Source: Obelidium mucronatum (Eukaryota > Chytridiomycota > Chytridiomycetes > Chytridiales > Chytriomycetaceae). From it: a stretch of DNA of 64,000 nucleotides. This document shows positions 21,435 through 32,550 of this stretch, in pieces (positions within the stretch are counted from its first letter, which is position 1; every line of letters starts with the position of its first letter). The stretch is from contig JAIVFH010000024.1 in the NCBI GenBank assembly GCA_025765595.1, positions 1 to 64,000 on the forward strand. Reading direction: 5' to 3'. Both the position numbers and the translations under genes were made by a program. The notes under the pieces were generated by a model. It did no database searches, was not told the origin of the DNA, and saw only the letters and a list, made by a program, of their open reading frames with translations.

Positions 21435-22251
21435 GATCACTGTTGGTTCAGGTTTCAACTTGTGGATTGCCCGATTTTGAAGAGAATTTGATCGATTAAA
21501 TTCGGCGCGGTGGGCAAAGAGGCTGGGAGCAAAAGGAGCGAGGTGTTGATGAATTGTTCTGTAGGGGTCTTTGAGCTGCGGTTTTCGGGTTTTTTCCAAG
21601 TTGGTACTTTCCGGTACTCTCGTGGATCGTTAGCGGGCCACGAAGACTATTTTTTCATGGGGTATGGTTCAGCCACCCCTTTTGTTTCACAGAGACGAAT
21701 GAGGCTTCTTTCTTACTCAATAATTTTTACGCACGTTGAAGTATTAAATAAGCAGAATACTGTAGGTTCGAATATAAGGCCTAACTTCTTCTGTGGAAAA
21801 AAATGACTCTACAGGAAGGCATTTTAAGAAAGATTCTTAGACGAATGTTGAATTGTGATCATTGGAGGTTGTTAATGAAACTGAAGTTGCTGGATTCCTT
21901 CTTTATTATTATCAAAAGCTTGGCGTTAGATGCCATGGTGAAAAACAGACGAAACGGAATTCATGAACGGCAGACACTGCTCACAAATCCGGAGACCAGA
22001 ATGGCTCACTGAGCCCGAAACTGTGTTCGATGAGCTTATTGACCATCTTTGTGAACAAAACGTTGACGCCAAGATTGTGAAACCCGTTGGCACGAACCTG
22101 CCTGCCATATTGAGGCAAGACCGTGGTACTTGTATGCGTATCGCGTTCTGTCGGTATTTCTACCACTCTTCCACTCCAAAATGAAAACAAACGTGGTTTA
22201 TTCTCTTTTCTTAAATTCTTTGTTGAATACAATTATTTTCTTTACATTAAG
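21435..22251. other. Intergenic, no gene seen
   Basis: Several short overlapping ORFs lie in different frames, without family features. A GGTTCGAAT string near 21765 resembles a tRNA B-box but has no A-box partner or cloverleaf around it. Confidence 0.45.
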
Positions 22252-22914
22252 ATGGCCAAGTGTGAGTCGGTCTTCAAATCAGCAGTCCCGTTCACCCAAC
22301 ACCTGCTACAAACGCTCTACACCCACCACCCTTGGTGCTCGCGCTCAAATAATTTTTCCAAGCTGCCGCTAGACCATCTGTGCCTGCGAGTGGCCACAGC
22401 TGCCGAGTATGAATCGTGGAAACAATTCTTTGAGGTGTCCCTCAAAGCCACGCTTCTCACGGAATCTCTGGTCGGAGGCCGGCCTATATCAACATACGAA
22501 CTGCTAGAAAAAGATGCCATAGTCGTGAAAGATGCAAGGTGGGAAGGGGCGCCGGGCTTTGGAGTGGCGGGTGAACGTTCGGTCCGAGTTATTGAACTCC
22601 CCAGCCCCAAACCTGGGAGCTATTACGAAACAGGTTGGGAACATGCAGAGTTTGCTCTTTGTGGGCTGATCAAGAAGAGACCTGTGGAAGACGTGCCCCT
22701 TGCCGAACTTGAAGAGATTGCGATGGATGTGCTCAAAGAGTTTGAGAAATATCCAGAGAACCTTGGCATCGAGTACAACAAAAAGAGTTTCGGAAAGGGA
22801 GGATTTAATATTGATTTGAGATGGGATCCTCCTGCACCAGAAGGATGGTCTGTCAAGTTTCATTGGTTGCCGCTTGGAGATGTGATTTCAATTGAGCAAA
22901 GACTTGTAATATAG
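22252..22914 (+). CDS. YecM-like protein (VOC fold)
   Basis: Intronless, 220 aa from the ATG at 22252. The protein follows the bacterial YecM pattern along its length: LDHLCLRV near residue 40, VGGRPISTYEL, RVIELPSPKPGSYYETGWEH, and a final KFHWLP...SIEQ. The family belongs to the vicinal-oxygen-chelate superfamily; the conserved His of LDHLCLR, Glu of GWEHAEF and the late His could form a metal site. The reaction is unknown in any organism I know of. The gene has no intron while most neighbours have several, compatible with but not proof of transfer from bacteria. Confidence 0.75.
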   Translation: MAKCESVFKSAVPFTQHLLQTLYTHHPWCSRSNNFSKLPLDHLCLRVATAAEYESWKQFFEVSLKATLLTESLVGGRPISTYELLEKDAIVVKDARWEGAPGFGVAGERSVRVIELPSPKPGSYYETGWEHAEFALCGLIKKRPVEDVPLAELEEIAMDVLKEFEKYPENLGIEYNKKSFGKGGFNIDLRWDPPAPEGWSVKFHWLPLGDVISIEQRLVI

Positions 22915-23267
22915 ATACATTCTCTGCTGCTATTTTCACACTGGCGCGTTCACAACCAAGCACCAGATCATAGAGAACTTTTTCTGCAGTCCATTGTCCA
23001 GTTTGGGTGGATTTTTCGATTGATGTCGACTTTGGATCGATGTAAGCCTCAAGCCTGGTGTTACTCCAAAAATATGGAAACTGCACTGGAGGAAAAAGAA
23101 GCATAATATCCCGGCTTTGGGTTTACGCCTTTCCCCTATCGTAGTATGTACCATCTCATTTCAACTGACTTTCAAGACTTCTCTGTGGTGTTCTCTTGTG
23201 AGATCCAAGGGTGGCTCCGGCTTGATGGGTGAAATTTTCCAAGCTGGAAATTTTAGAGTGGTACTTG

Positions 23268-23302
23268 AGCTCGCGAAATTTTTTCAATTTGAAATTGCTC
23301 GC
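23268..23302 (+). promoter_or_regulatory. Shared HEX promoter element, HEX3 copy
   Basis: GCTCGCGAAATTTTTTCAAT followed by TTGAAATTGCTCGCG, 52-87 bp upstream of the HEX3 ATG and directly before the TATA box. The flanking GCTCGCG and GCTCGCGG repeats make this copy nearly symmetric. Confidence 0.4.
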
Positions 23303-23305
23303 GGG

Positions 23306-23311
23306 TATAAA
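23306..23311 (+). promoter_or_regulatory. TATA box of HEX3
   Basis: TATAAA, 43 bp upstream of the ATG at 23354, immediately 3' of the shared HEX element. Confidence 0.55.
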
Positions 23312-23353
23312 GAGCAAAGGCACGCCAACAAGCCAATTCAAGAAATTTTAACT

Positions 23354-25374
23354 ATGCAGATCCTCTCCCTCCTTTCTATTGCCACTGCAGTCTCTGCCTT
23401 GACTGCCTCTGACTACCTCTGGCCATTGCCAAAGTCTGTTGTCGACAAGAACAAGTCTATTGCCATTGGTGGTTTCACCGTCAAGTCCAACCTCGGTAGC
23501 GGACCAATTGCTGTCGATGTTGCGTCCTTGAACAATGCCTTCACTGCCAAGGGTGGAAAGGCCTCTTCTACCAAGTTCCAAGTTACTGCTAACGTTGACG
23601 AAGCTCACGGATGGGACATTGGTGCTCCAGATGACTTGGTTGGAAAGGACGAGTCCTACTCCCTGGACATCACCGAGAAGGGCGCGTCTATCAAGGGTAG
23701 GTTGCACTTAGTTGACTGCCGTCCTGAAAACATTCTTAAACGCCCACTCAATTTCGTTTTTTCATAGCTGCCAACCAAATCGGTATCAAGTACGCTCTCC
23801 AGACTCTCTCCCAGCTCATCACCAAGGATGGAAAGCTTGTCCTTGCCAAGATTGACGACAAGCCAGCCTTCCCATACCGTGGATTCATGTTGGACACTGC
23901 CCGTAACTTCTTCACTGTTGCTGACATCAAGCGTATTTTGGATGGTATGGCTGCATCCAAGCTTAACGTCTTCCACTGGCACATTTACGACTCCCAGTCC
24001 TTCCCAATCGTCTGGGACCGTTACCCACAAGTTGCCCAAAAGGCTGCCTTCAAGAACAAGGACGGCTCCATCAAGGCTTACACCAAGAAGGATGTCAGAG
24101 ACATCATCAACTACGCGTACCAGCGTAACATCCGTGTCATCCCAGAATTTGAAACTCCAGGCCACAATGCCGTTCTCGGACACATTGACGCCAAGTTGAT
24201 CTCTTCCTGGAACCACTCCCCATGGGACGGAAACTCGTTCGCCAACAACGCCATGTGCTCCAACCAAACTGTTCCAGTCAGCTCTGTTACCAACGACTGT
24301 GTTGGAGGAGTCGCCTGGTGGGGTCGTCAATACTGCAACCAGCCACCATGTGGACAGCTCGATGTCCGTCAAGACAAGGCCATCGACGTCTTGGAGCAGC
24401 TGATCAGCGACATTGGTGGATGGTTCGATGACCCAATCCTCCACGTTGGTCACGATGAAGTCAACACCCGTGCTTACGGACTTGTTCCAGACAACTGGGA
24501 CTCTGTTCCAGCTGATGCCATCACCCCACTGATGAGAAACTTTGACAAGCAATTGGTGCAAATCTTGAAGGACAATGACAAGACCTTGGCTGCCTGGGAC
24601 GAAATTGCCACCGACTTTGGTTCTGATGACTTGATTCCAAAGGATTCCTTGATCACCCTCTGGCAAGGACCATCTGCTGACAAGGTCAAGACTATTGTCA
24701 GCAAGGGATTCAAGAACATTGTTCTTGCTCCATCGGACTCCTACTACCTCGACTGTTCCCCATCTGCTCGTTGGTGTTCCAGCGACTATGAGCGCAACTT
24801 CCCAGCTGACAAGGACGACATCCCAGGCTTTGCCACCTTCTCTGGACAATGGCACAACTGGACCTTGATCTACGACTTTGAGCCATTGGCTGGACTTTCC
24901 ACTACCGAAGCTGCTACCATCAAGGGAGGATTCGGTGCTCTCTGGACTGAAACTGTCAAGAGACACAACGTTGACAGATACATTTTCCCACGTGTTGCTG
25001 CCATTGCTGAACGTTACTGGTCCAACATCAAGAGAAACGACGCTACCGCCACTCGTTTGGACCGTTTCCGTTCCTCCCTCGTTAACGAGAAGGGAATCGC
25101 TGCTGCTGAGTTGTCCTACCTCGGTAACAAGGAAGGAGTCGTCTACCGTACTGAATACTGTGACGGTGCTGGTTTGACTGCTCCAGGCCAAAAGACTGGA
25201 GAATGCTGCTTCGCTGGTCAAAAGAAGACCGACACCAACGGAGGACCACTGTTGAACCCATACGGATCTCACTTTGACCCCAAGGTCAACGGAGACTACT
25301 GTGCCATCGCTGCCCTCTACAACACCAACGACTTGGTTTACACCAAGCCAGCTCCAGTTGCCTACCAATACTAA
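23354..25374 (+). CDS. Secreted beta-N-acetylhexosaminidase, GH20 (HEX3)
   Basis: Two exons, 23354..23696 and 23768..25374, with a 71-nt phase-1 intron; 649 aa. Signal peptide MQILSLLSIATAVSA, then the GH20 N-domain and barrel with GFMLDTARNFF, VFHWHIYDSQSFPI and catalytic HVGHDEVN. Exon lengths are identical to HEX1, and the introns differ at only a couple of positions, while upstream and downstream flanks differ. This indicates a recent duplication or gene conversion limited to the transcribed unit. The role is inferred as extracellular GlcNAc release. TATA and HEX elements lie just upstream and an AATAAA follows the stop at 25408. Confidence 0.94.
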
Positions 25375-25407
25375 AAATACCTCTTAGTTGTTTTTTTGTA
25401 ATAGATG

Positions 25408-25413
25408 AATAAA
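25408..25413 (+). terminator. Poly(A) signal of HEX3
   Basis: AATAAA 34 bp after the HEX3 stop codon; a second AATAAA-like string follows near 25440. Confidence 0.5.
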
Positions 25414-25530
25414 TGTCACGCTTATGTGACCATGATGGAATAAATGACACGGTAGTATAGCCAATAAAAAAACCTGAACGCACAAGCTAAAGATATTTTT
25501 TGCAAATATGCTTTATTACTTTTTTTTTTT

Positions 25531-25566
25531 GTTGTTGTTGTTGTTGTTGTTATTGTTGTTGTTGTT
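25531..25566. repeat. (GTT)n microsatellite
   Basis: About twelve GTT/ATT triplets directly 3' of the ACL4-like stop codon, within the presumed 3' UTR. Confidence 0.85.
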
Positions 25567-27242
25567 TTACATTTCCATGTCATCATTGTCATCTACATCC
25601 TGGAACATGGATGGATCCCCTCGTGCATGCGCATCTTCAATTTGTTGTACTATCTGAGGATGTTGAGCCACGACTTGAGATACTTCTTGAAGCATTTCAT
25701 GTACATGTTGGAGCATTGCTGGGTCTACTTCTTCTGGATCCATTTTTGCTGATAGCTGTGTGTTGTGTGTGTGAGTGTTTGTGTGTTTGTGTGTTTGTGT
25801 GTTTGTGTGAGTGTGTGAGTGTGAGTGTGACTGTGTGAGAAGAAGAAGGTATGCCTCCGAAGGAGATGGAGTTTATGGAATTGAGAAAGAAAAGAAGAAG
25901 AAATCACCGCCTTCGGCGGTAGAAGAAGAAAAAAAAAGAAAAAACACCGCCTTCGGCGGTATAGATCCGCCTTCGGCGGTGGAAGAAAAAGAAAAAAGAA
26001 AAAAGAAAAAACACCGCCTTCGGCGGTAAGGTCCGCCTTCCGCGGTAAGAAGAAGAAATCACCGCCTTCGGCGGTAGAAGAAAGAAAAAAAGGAAGACAC
26101 CGCCTTCGGCGGTATGAATCCGCCTTCGGCGGTAGAAGAAAAAGAAAAAAGAAAAAACACCGCCTTCGGCGGTAGAAGAAGAAAAAAAAAGAAAAAACAC
26201 CGCCTTCGGCGGTATAGGCCCGCCTTCGGCGGCATGAATCGGTATAATCACCAACCTCCAACAACTTTTCCAGACATTCTTTAGCATCAAGAAAAGCCTC
26301 CACTTTATCTTCAATCGAGACAACAGAATCAGTCATGACATTACAATCACCCTCGGCATCAGCATCAGCATCAACATTGTTGCAAGAGCCATTATTACCC
26401 ATGCGATAATAACACCAAGAAAAGAGGTACCAAACTTCCAAATCATCATCATTCTCCTTCAAGACAGTTTCAAGGACAGCCGCAGCGTCATCGTCTTTAT
26501 CGACTTCCATAAGAATTTTTGCAGTGGCAAGACGCGTTTGGTAGGAAGGCCAAGTGTTGAAATCGGTGAGAGACCACAGCGAGAGAGACGTGAGAATGGC
26601 AGTAGTGGCAGCTGTGGGATCGCACTTTGACAGCAGCACTGAGGCGCGGGTCTGGAAAGCTTCGGGACTCGATGGATCGAGCTCGATCGCCTGCTCTGTG
26701 AAGGCCGTGCACTGCCGCTCGGCGTCGGGCTCGTCGCAGCAGTCGGTCATGTATATCTCGGCCATGGAGCACAGGGCAGCGGCCATCTTCTCGCCGACTT
26801 CGCGCACGGCGTCGGGGTCGGCGGCGACGGCGGCCAGCGCGTCTCTCTCGTCGCTGAGGCCCTGCAGGCCGCGCGCGTAGAAGCGCAGCGCCTCGTGCGG
26901 GTCGGCGGCCAGCTGGCCGAGGTGCAGAAACGCCGCCGGCTGCACGCGCGCCGCGTCGAGCGCCACCGCGCGCCGCAGAAAAGCCTCGCCGCCCGCCGCG
27001 TCGCCGAGCTCGAGCGCAACAACCCCGCGCAGCTCGAACACGTCCGCGAGCTGCGCCGCCGGCCCGTCCGCCGCGAGCCCGGGCGTCGCGAGCAGCTGCG
27101 CAGCGAGCCCCGGGTTGCACGCATCCACCGCCGCACGCGCCTGCGCGAGCACGTGCGCGACGGTCGCTGTTGCTGTCTCTGATGCTGCCGATGCGGTTGA
27201 TGCTGCTGTTGATGCGGGCTTCCGCTTTCCCTTCTTGGCCAT
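25567..27242 (-). CDS. TPR protein resembling ribosomal-protein chaperone ACL4
   Basis: Two exons, 27242..26252 and 25748..25567, with a 503-nt phase-1 intron, 390 aa. A basic N-terminus (MAKKGKRK) and a long Ala-rich helical segment precede TPR-like helices with AEIYMTDCCDEPDAERQC and AIELDPSSPEAFQTRASVLL, followed by WYLFSWCYYRMG, as in Acl4, the dedicated chaperone of ribosomal protein uL4 in yeast. The C-terminus is acidic (DVDDNDDMEM). The splice is chosen because it joins EKLLEV to an acidic tail in frame. If unspliced, the frame stays open through the hairpin array. Codons 1-170 are extremely GC-rich. Divergent from the SART3-like gene with 55 bp between ATGs. Confidence 0.72.
25906..26232. 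repeat. Array of GC-rich hairpins, partly in pairs, in the ACL4-like intron
   Basis: Eleven copies of the palindrome CCGCCTTCGGCGG, most extended to ACCGCCTTCGGCGGT (6-bp stem, TTC loop); one has a single changed base (CCGCCTTCCGCGG). Eight copies form four close pairs separated by a few bases (for example TATAGAT), giving double hairpins; three stand alone. Spacers are AGAAG/AAAAAAG purine tracts. The whole array lies inside the 503-nt intron, the longest confirmed intron in the window. Confidence 0.95.
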
Positions 27243-27297
27243 CTTTGTTGGGAAAAAAAGAAAGAAAGAAAGAAAGAAAGAAACAAAAGAAAAAGAA
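27243..27297. promoter_or_regulatory. 55-bp shared divergent promoter (ACL4-like / SART3-like)
   Basis: The interval is dominated by a (GAAA)n purine tract on the plus strand, similar in composition to the bL19m/GEP4 divergent promoter. Confidence 0.45.
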
Positions 27298-29683
27298 ATG
27301 GAGCTGCTCTCTCTGCTCGAAGAGGTCTCCCCCTCTCTCTCTTTTTCTTTCTCTCTTACTCTCTCTTTCTCTTTCTCTTACTCTTACTCGTACTCTCTTT
27401 CCTTAAAACAAATCAACTCTCAGCTCAGCGAAAGACCCTTCAACTACGATGCAAATCTAAACTACGTGAAACTGCTCAGAAACGACACAAACGGCAACCC
27501 CAGCGACCTTCGTGCCGCCAGACAGGCAATGCATTCATTGTTTCCACTCTCGGAAGGTGTGTTGCGTCTAAAATCCTCGTGTGGTGGAAACAAAACGCGA
27601 CGACAAGCATTTCCTTTTTGATTGTGCCATCAACATTTCCTCGGCGGTCGTCCAAGACTTTTTTTTAAGAATCGTAAACCGAAACTCGGATAGACTGTCT
27701 CCGATAGACTGGTCAGAAGCGTGCGTAGTATATTTGGAGCTCACCAGTGCGCAGTCTTGTCCATTCGTCAAATCAAACTGCCTTCATCTTTTTTGTTGAA
27801 ATGAGAGCTGAATGACTATATATTTAGACCTTTGGATCGAATGGCTTGATGATGAACTGGCTGTTTTCTCGAATTTTGTTGCATCATCATCATCATTGCC
27901 TTCATCATCATCATCACCTGAAGAAAACTCTGTCGTTGATGTCCAAGAAAAGGGTCTTTTTCTCTTGGATCTGTTTAACCTTGCTGTTCAGGATTATTTA
28001 TGTACTTTTCTTTATTCACCGTCACCGCCAAAGGCGGTCATCGCCGAAGGCTGTCATTGCCGAAGGCGGTCATCGCCGAAGGCGGTGTCTTTTTCTTTTC
28101 TACTCTACCGCTTCTACCGCCGCAGGCGGTGTATTCTTTTTCATATACCGCCAACTCTACCGCCTTTTCATATACCAGTGTATTCTACTTTGTTCTACTG
28201 TCGCTTCACTCTATACCAAAATCTCTGCCCTTCCACACACACCTACTTAAATACTTGAACATAAATCGAAAAAAAAACATATATACAGCCATTCCTCTGT
28301 GGGTCAAATACCTAACATTCGTAAAAGACTCTGTATTCCCTCCACGCCCAACAAACGACAACGAAGACGACGAAGACGAAGACGACTCTCCACTCAAACC
28401 AACCGGCTGGCTCTCACTTGATCTCGCCCGTCCAATTTTCCAATCCAGTCTTCAAGCAACAAACCACCATTTCACACAAAGTCACCTCCCTTGGACCGTT
28501 TACAGAGACTTTGAAACACTCGTGCTTCTTGATTCAACGTCCTCAACAGCAGCAACAACAACAGCAGCAGCAGCAGCAACAAAGAATTCGGAAACCAAAA
28601 CTGCCGTCGACGCTGTTCGCCGTATCCATCTTTCTCGTCTTGCAACCCCGCATGCCACTTTGGATCAAACATGGCAGGACTACAGCTCCTTCGAAACCAA
28701 ACACGATCCATCGGGATACGAAGGGAGAATGAAGCACGCGTCCAGCATCAAAGCGAAATCCGAACGGGAGTCTCGTAAGCGGGAGACGAGTGAACGGAAA
28801 CTGGCTGAAACGGGTGGCAGCGCGCATGGGTGGTTGGAAATGATTGAGTTTTGGGGTGGTGGGTGTACAAGTACTGGTGGGAAGCAGTTGAGTCAAGGAG
28901 ATTTGTTTTTTGTGAGGACGTGTTGGGAAAGGGCTGTGAAGGAGTTGTGGAATGATGCGACTGTTTGGGAGAGATATATCATTTTTTTGGTTGGTGTAAT
29001 CTTTTTTTCTTCTTCTTCTACTACTGCTATTTGAATCTAAATCAAAAAACATGGAAATTTAGATGAACAAAATGAGAGTTACTCCAGTTGTGATGGGTGT
29101 TGTAAATCGCGCAGTTCGGAATTGCAGCTGGAGCGGTGAGCTTTGGGGACACCGTCTTAGAATCGGGGTAAGAAAAAATGCGAATCTTGTTCCATATCCC
29201 ACATGTTCTGAGTTTTCTGTATAGGAAATCTTGGGAGAATCCGAAGAGGAATTAAATGGTGAGCCTTTCACTCTATTTTTTTTTTTTTTTTTTTTAGTTT
29301 TCTTTATACTAAAAAAGAAAAAATCAGATGTTTTCGGAAGAGCCTACAGCTTCATAATTGAATCTAAAAGCGTGGATCAATACGTTCTTTTGGCCAAGAA
29401 TAGGTGTGGGTTATTCCGTCGTCGTGTGTTGGAAGAGTCTGGCTCCTTGCCTGCACGAACTGCATTAAGAAGCGCACATGAAGAAGCCATTCAGATTTTC
29501 CGCCAAGGTAAGGAATAAAGAAAAAACTAGTTGCATCTAAAAGTATGCCTTTTTTTATTTTATTTTTTTTGCGTCGTCAGGATTCCCTGATGTAGACGAT
29601 TTCAGGGTCGAGCAAGAAGCTATCCATGACGAAGTATGACTTCCGTTTTTTTTTCTTTCATTTTGGCTGCTGCTGTTGTTGCT

Positions 29684-29745
<62 letters not shown>

Positions 29746-32192
29746 AATTGAATGATTTCCCACATAGATTCACTTGTTCAATGACATTGCCCGAGCCCGA
29801 TCCATATACGATACCCTCCTTCTCTCGCACCAAACGTCAGCCCATCTTTGCGTTCTCATTAGCGATTTCGAAAGACACCATGGTCGAGATTTGAATCGTT
29901 CACACTGGATCCTCAAACAAGGGCTACAAAAGCAAAGAAAGGACGAAGACCGATTGATTATCCTAAGCGCGATGGCCGCTTTTGAGAAGGAATGCAGCAG
30001 CAGCAGTGGGGGGGACGAAAGCGGTGGGTTTTATGATGTTTTTGGGAAAGTGAAGGGGATTGAATGGAGTTTGGTTGTTCAAAGGCAAAAGGTGATTTTT
30101 CTTTAAGAGGGTCTTGTTTGTTTGTTTGTTTGTTTGTTTGTTGTTGCGTTGATGTTGTTGTTGCGTTGATACTATTTTTTCTTTTTCTCTAGGCCGCCAA
30201 GAAACAGGGATGGAGCTTTGACTATAGTGCGCAACAGGCGCAAACCCAATTAGTCCAATCGCAAGAACCGCAGGCCATGGAAACTATGCAGCAAGAGGAC
30301 TCGAGTATGGTTATTGATGTGAGTAAAGTGGTTCTTCGTTGTTTTCTATTGAAGGATTAAAAAGTAACTTTCCCGGAACAAAGATTGACCAACATCAAAA
30401 CGCCGAATCACTGAAACGTGAGTTGGAACAAGTGTCTTCTCCGAATCGAAACGCGAAAAAACAAAAACTGAAGCATACAGAAGATGCCATGGAAGTGGAT
30501 GTGTCTGAGGAGGAACAGCAAAAGTCGGGTGCTTCAACAACAGCCGCGCCAGTCAAGAAGGATTTCTACGTTTTGAATGAGTTGAGAATTTTTTTTTTTT
30601 TTTTGCCTTGGTAACAAAGAACTTACTAATGTCCCGTTCATAAGTTCCAATGCAGGAAACATTATCCGTCTCATCAATGTGAAACCTGAAACTGATTCCA
30701 CATTTTTCAAGACATTGTTTCGAACAAAGGCTCCGCCAGTGGATTATTACTTGAAGGCACAGGAAGATGGAACAACCGATGGCTTTATTGAGTTTTCCCG
30801 AGCTGTGAGTGATGACTTCTGTTTTGTTCCGATAAAACCTCCATTTTTTTTTGACCGTCTTGCTCGCAGGAGGATGCGGTGGCTGCTGCACTCAAAGACA
30901 CTGTCAAAGTATTTGGTGTCAGTGTATCTATTCAACGGTGTATTCCAGCCAAAAAGAAGTGGGATGATTTTGATGAAAACGCTGGTGAGACGGAAGCAGG
31001 TGCGGCCGAGCAGAAAAAAATTTATGTGAATAGCTTGGATGTCGGTGTGGATAAACCGTTGTTGCGGCAAGTGTTTGGGCATGTGAGTTTTTTTCTTTTT
31101 TTTTTTTTTCTCTTTTGGAGCTCTATTTTTATTATATCCTTGTCTCTCCCTCTCTTAATTTTCTGTTTTCGCCCGTTGCAGTATGGAAAAATCAAAGAAA
31201 TTCGATTTGTCATGCGACCTTCGATTGCTTTTGCATATATCGAGTTTGAAACGGGAAAGAGTGCGGAACGTGCGCTTGAGTTGGATGGGAAATCACTTCC
31301 AGGTTTTCCTGGGCGTAAAATTGGTGTCGCAATCTCTGATAAATCAAAAACAAAGTATGTATGAGTTGGGGGAGTCACAAATATTTTTACTTATTTTTTT
31401 TTTCTGCTTCTTTTTGTAGGAAACGTATTGCTGATCCCAAAGAATTGATCGTGACAAACTTTACAATTGCAACAACAAAAGATGATTTACATCGTTTGTT
31501 TGAAAAGGTTTGGCATATTTTGTCTCTTAACTCTTTTCTTGGATCTTGGATGTTTAATTTTTTTTTTTCCTTTAAAACAGTTTGGTAAATTGAAAGATAT
31601 TCGTCTTTTGTTGGACCAGTCGGGTCTTCCTCGAGGTGTTGGTTTCGTTGAGTTTGAGGACGAGGTACTTGACATGTTTTGAATCAATCGAAATTCCTAA
31701 TACGCTTTTTTATATGTAATTTGTTTCTAGGCTTCTGCGAAATCCGCGCTTCAACTGAATGGAACCGAGCTGGATGGAAAGTTTCTTGGCGTTGCTCCTT
31801 CGGACCCAAATGTTCGTGGTGGGTCTCATTCCACACATGGTCCTCATGGAAAGCAGCATGATCGTGATGGTGGCGTTCAAATTCCTCAACAACGTGATCG
31901 TCCTGGATTGGGGCATCCTGGTCGTGGTGGACGTGGGGGTGGCGGTAGTGGTGGTGGGCGCGGTGGCAAGGGAACTGCCAATCAGGGCGGAGAAGCTGCA
32001 AAAGTCACAACGGCTGTTACAACGTCTTCGTTTGTTCCAAGGACAGCATCTCGAAAACCTCAGTTGAATGTGAAACCTGGAACTGTTGCGGCTGTAGCGG
32101 GGCCTTCTGTAACGGCTGTGCCACAGAAAAATACAGATGGCGTGGGCTCAAAAACCCAAGATGATTTTAGAAAAATGTTAATGAAAAAGTGA
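27298..32192 (+). CDS. U4/U6 snRNP recycling factor, SART3/Prp24 type
   Basis: Seventeen exons by my reading (27298..27324, 27424..27556, 27828..28001, 28289..28989, 29063..29167, 29225..29258, 29328..29507, 29581..29633, 29768..30091, 30193..30318, 30384..30580, 30645..30804, 30870..31082, 31182..31354, 31420..31507, 31581..31664, 31731..32192), 1,077 aa, phases consistent. The N-terminal half holds HAT repeats (PFNYDANLNYVKLL, LWIEWLDDEL, IPLWVKYLTF, CWERAVKELW). Three RRMs follow (GNIIRLINVK, KKIYVNSLD, ELIVTNFTI), then a Gly/Arg-rich stretch and the C-terminal LSm-contact box QDDFRKMLMKK. Such proteins re-anneal U4 and U6 snRNAs. The first intron (27325..27423) is a pyrimidine tract of a multiple of three and could be retained. 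Confidence 0.85.
28024..28130. repeat. GC-rich hairpins in a SART3-like intron
   Basis: About five hairpins with the same CCGCC/GGCGG stem as the ACL4 array, but loops AAA, GAA and GCA: ACCGCCAAAGGCGGT at 28024, several CGCCGAAGGC units, and ACCGCCGCAGGCGGT at 28116. All fall within intron 28002..28288 (287 nt). Some copies have decayed stems. Confidence 0.9.
29685..29744. repeat. Poly(T) tract of 60 nt in a SART3-like intron
   Basis: Sixty consecutive T in intron 29634..29767. True length is uncertain for a homopolymer. Confidence 0.8.
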
Positions 32193-32550
32193 TTGATTGT
32201 TGTCTTTTTTTTTTGAGTGAGCATTAAAAAAAGGCAAAATACAAAATAAAGGTACATTATTATAATAAATAAATGAGCAGCGTCAAAAAGGTGCGTCTTT
32301 ATCCTTGTCCCACCCACCGCCGCCAGCCCAAGGGGTCCAACTCTTCTGCCCACCAGATATGGAGGCTCATTATAGACTCACTGTTGCCGCCCCTCAGCCA
32401 GCAACATGCGAACTGAACTTCATTCGTTAATTTACCCTAACACTTGTCTCCATCGCATTTTCTCAGATTGGCATTCCCTCGAATATCCCACTGAAAAGCT
32501 CGAATTCTGGGGTAGACGGGAACGAAGCTCCAAGCAGAAACTCGGCTCTG

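Noticed and set aside
21740..21790. tRNA B-box GGTTCGAAT
   Set aside because: No A-box or acceptor stem around it; isolated match.
23656..25368. Long antisense ORFs opposite HEX3 and HEX4 (570 and 532 codons)
   Set aside because: They mirror the biased codon use of the hexosaminidase genes; the Ser/Val-rich products have no family features.
25906..26232. CRISPR-like array
   Set aside because: Repeats are 13-15 nt perfect palindromes with low-complexity purine spacers of variable length inside a eukaryotic intron; no cas genes.
25725..27242. A single uninterrupted 505-codon ORF covering the ACL4-like gene and the hairpin array (Arg-rich YRRRRC / PPKAD repeats)
   Set aside because: The sense strand of the array is pyrimidine-rich and so rarely contains stops; a consistent splice (26251..25749) joins the conserved part to a sensible acidic C-terminus. 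The open frame is a by-product of composition.
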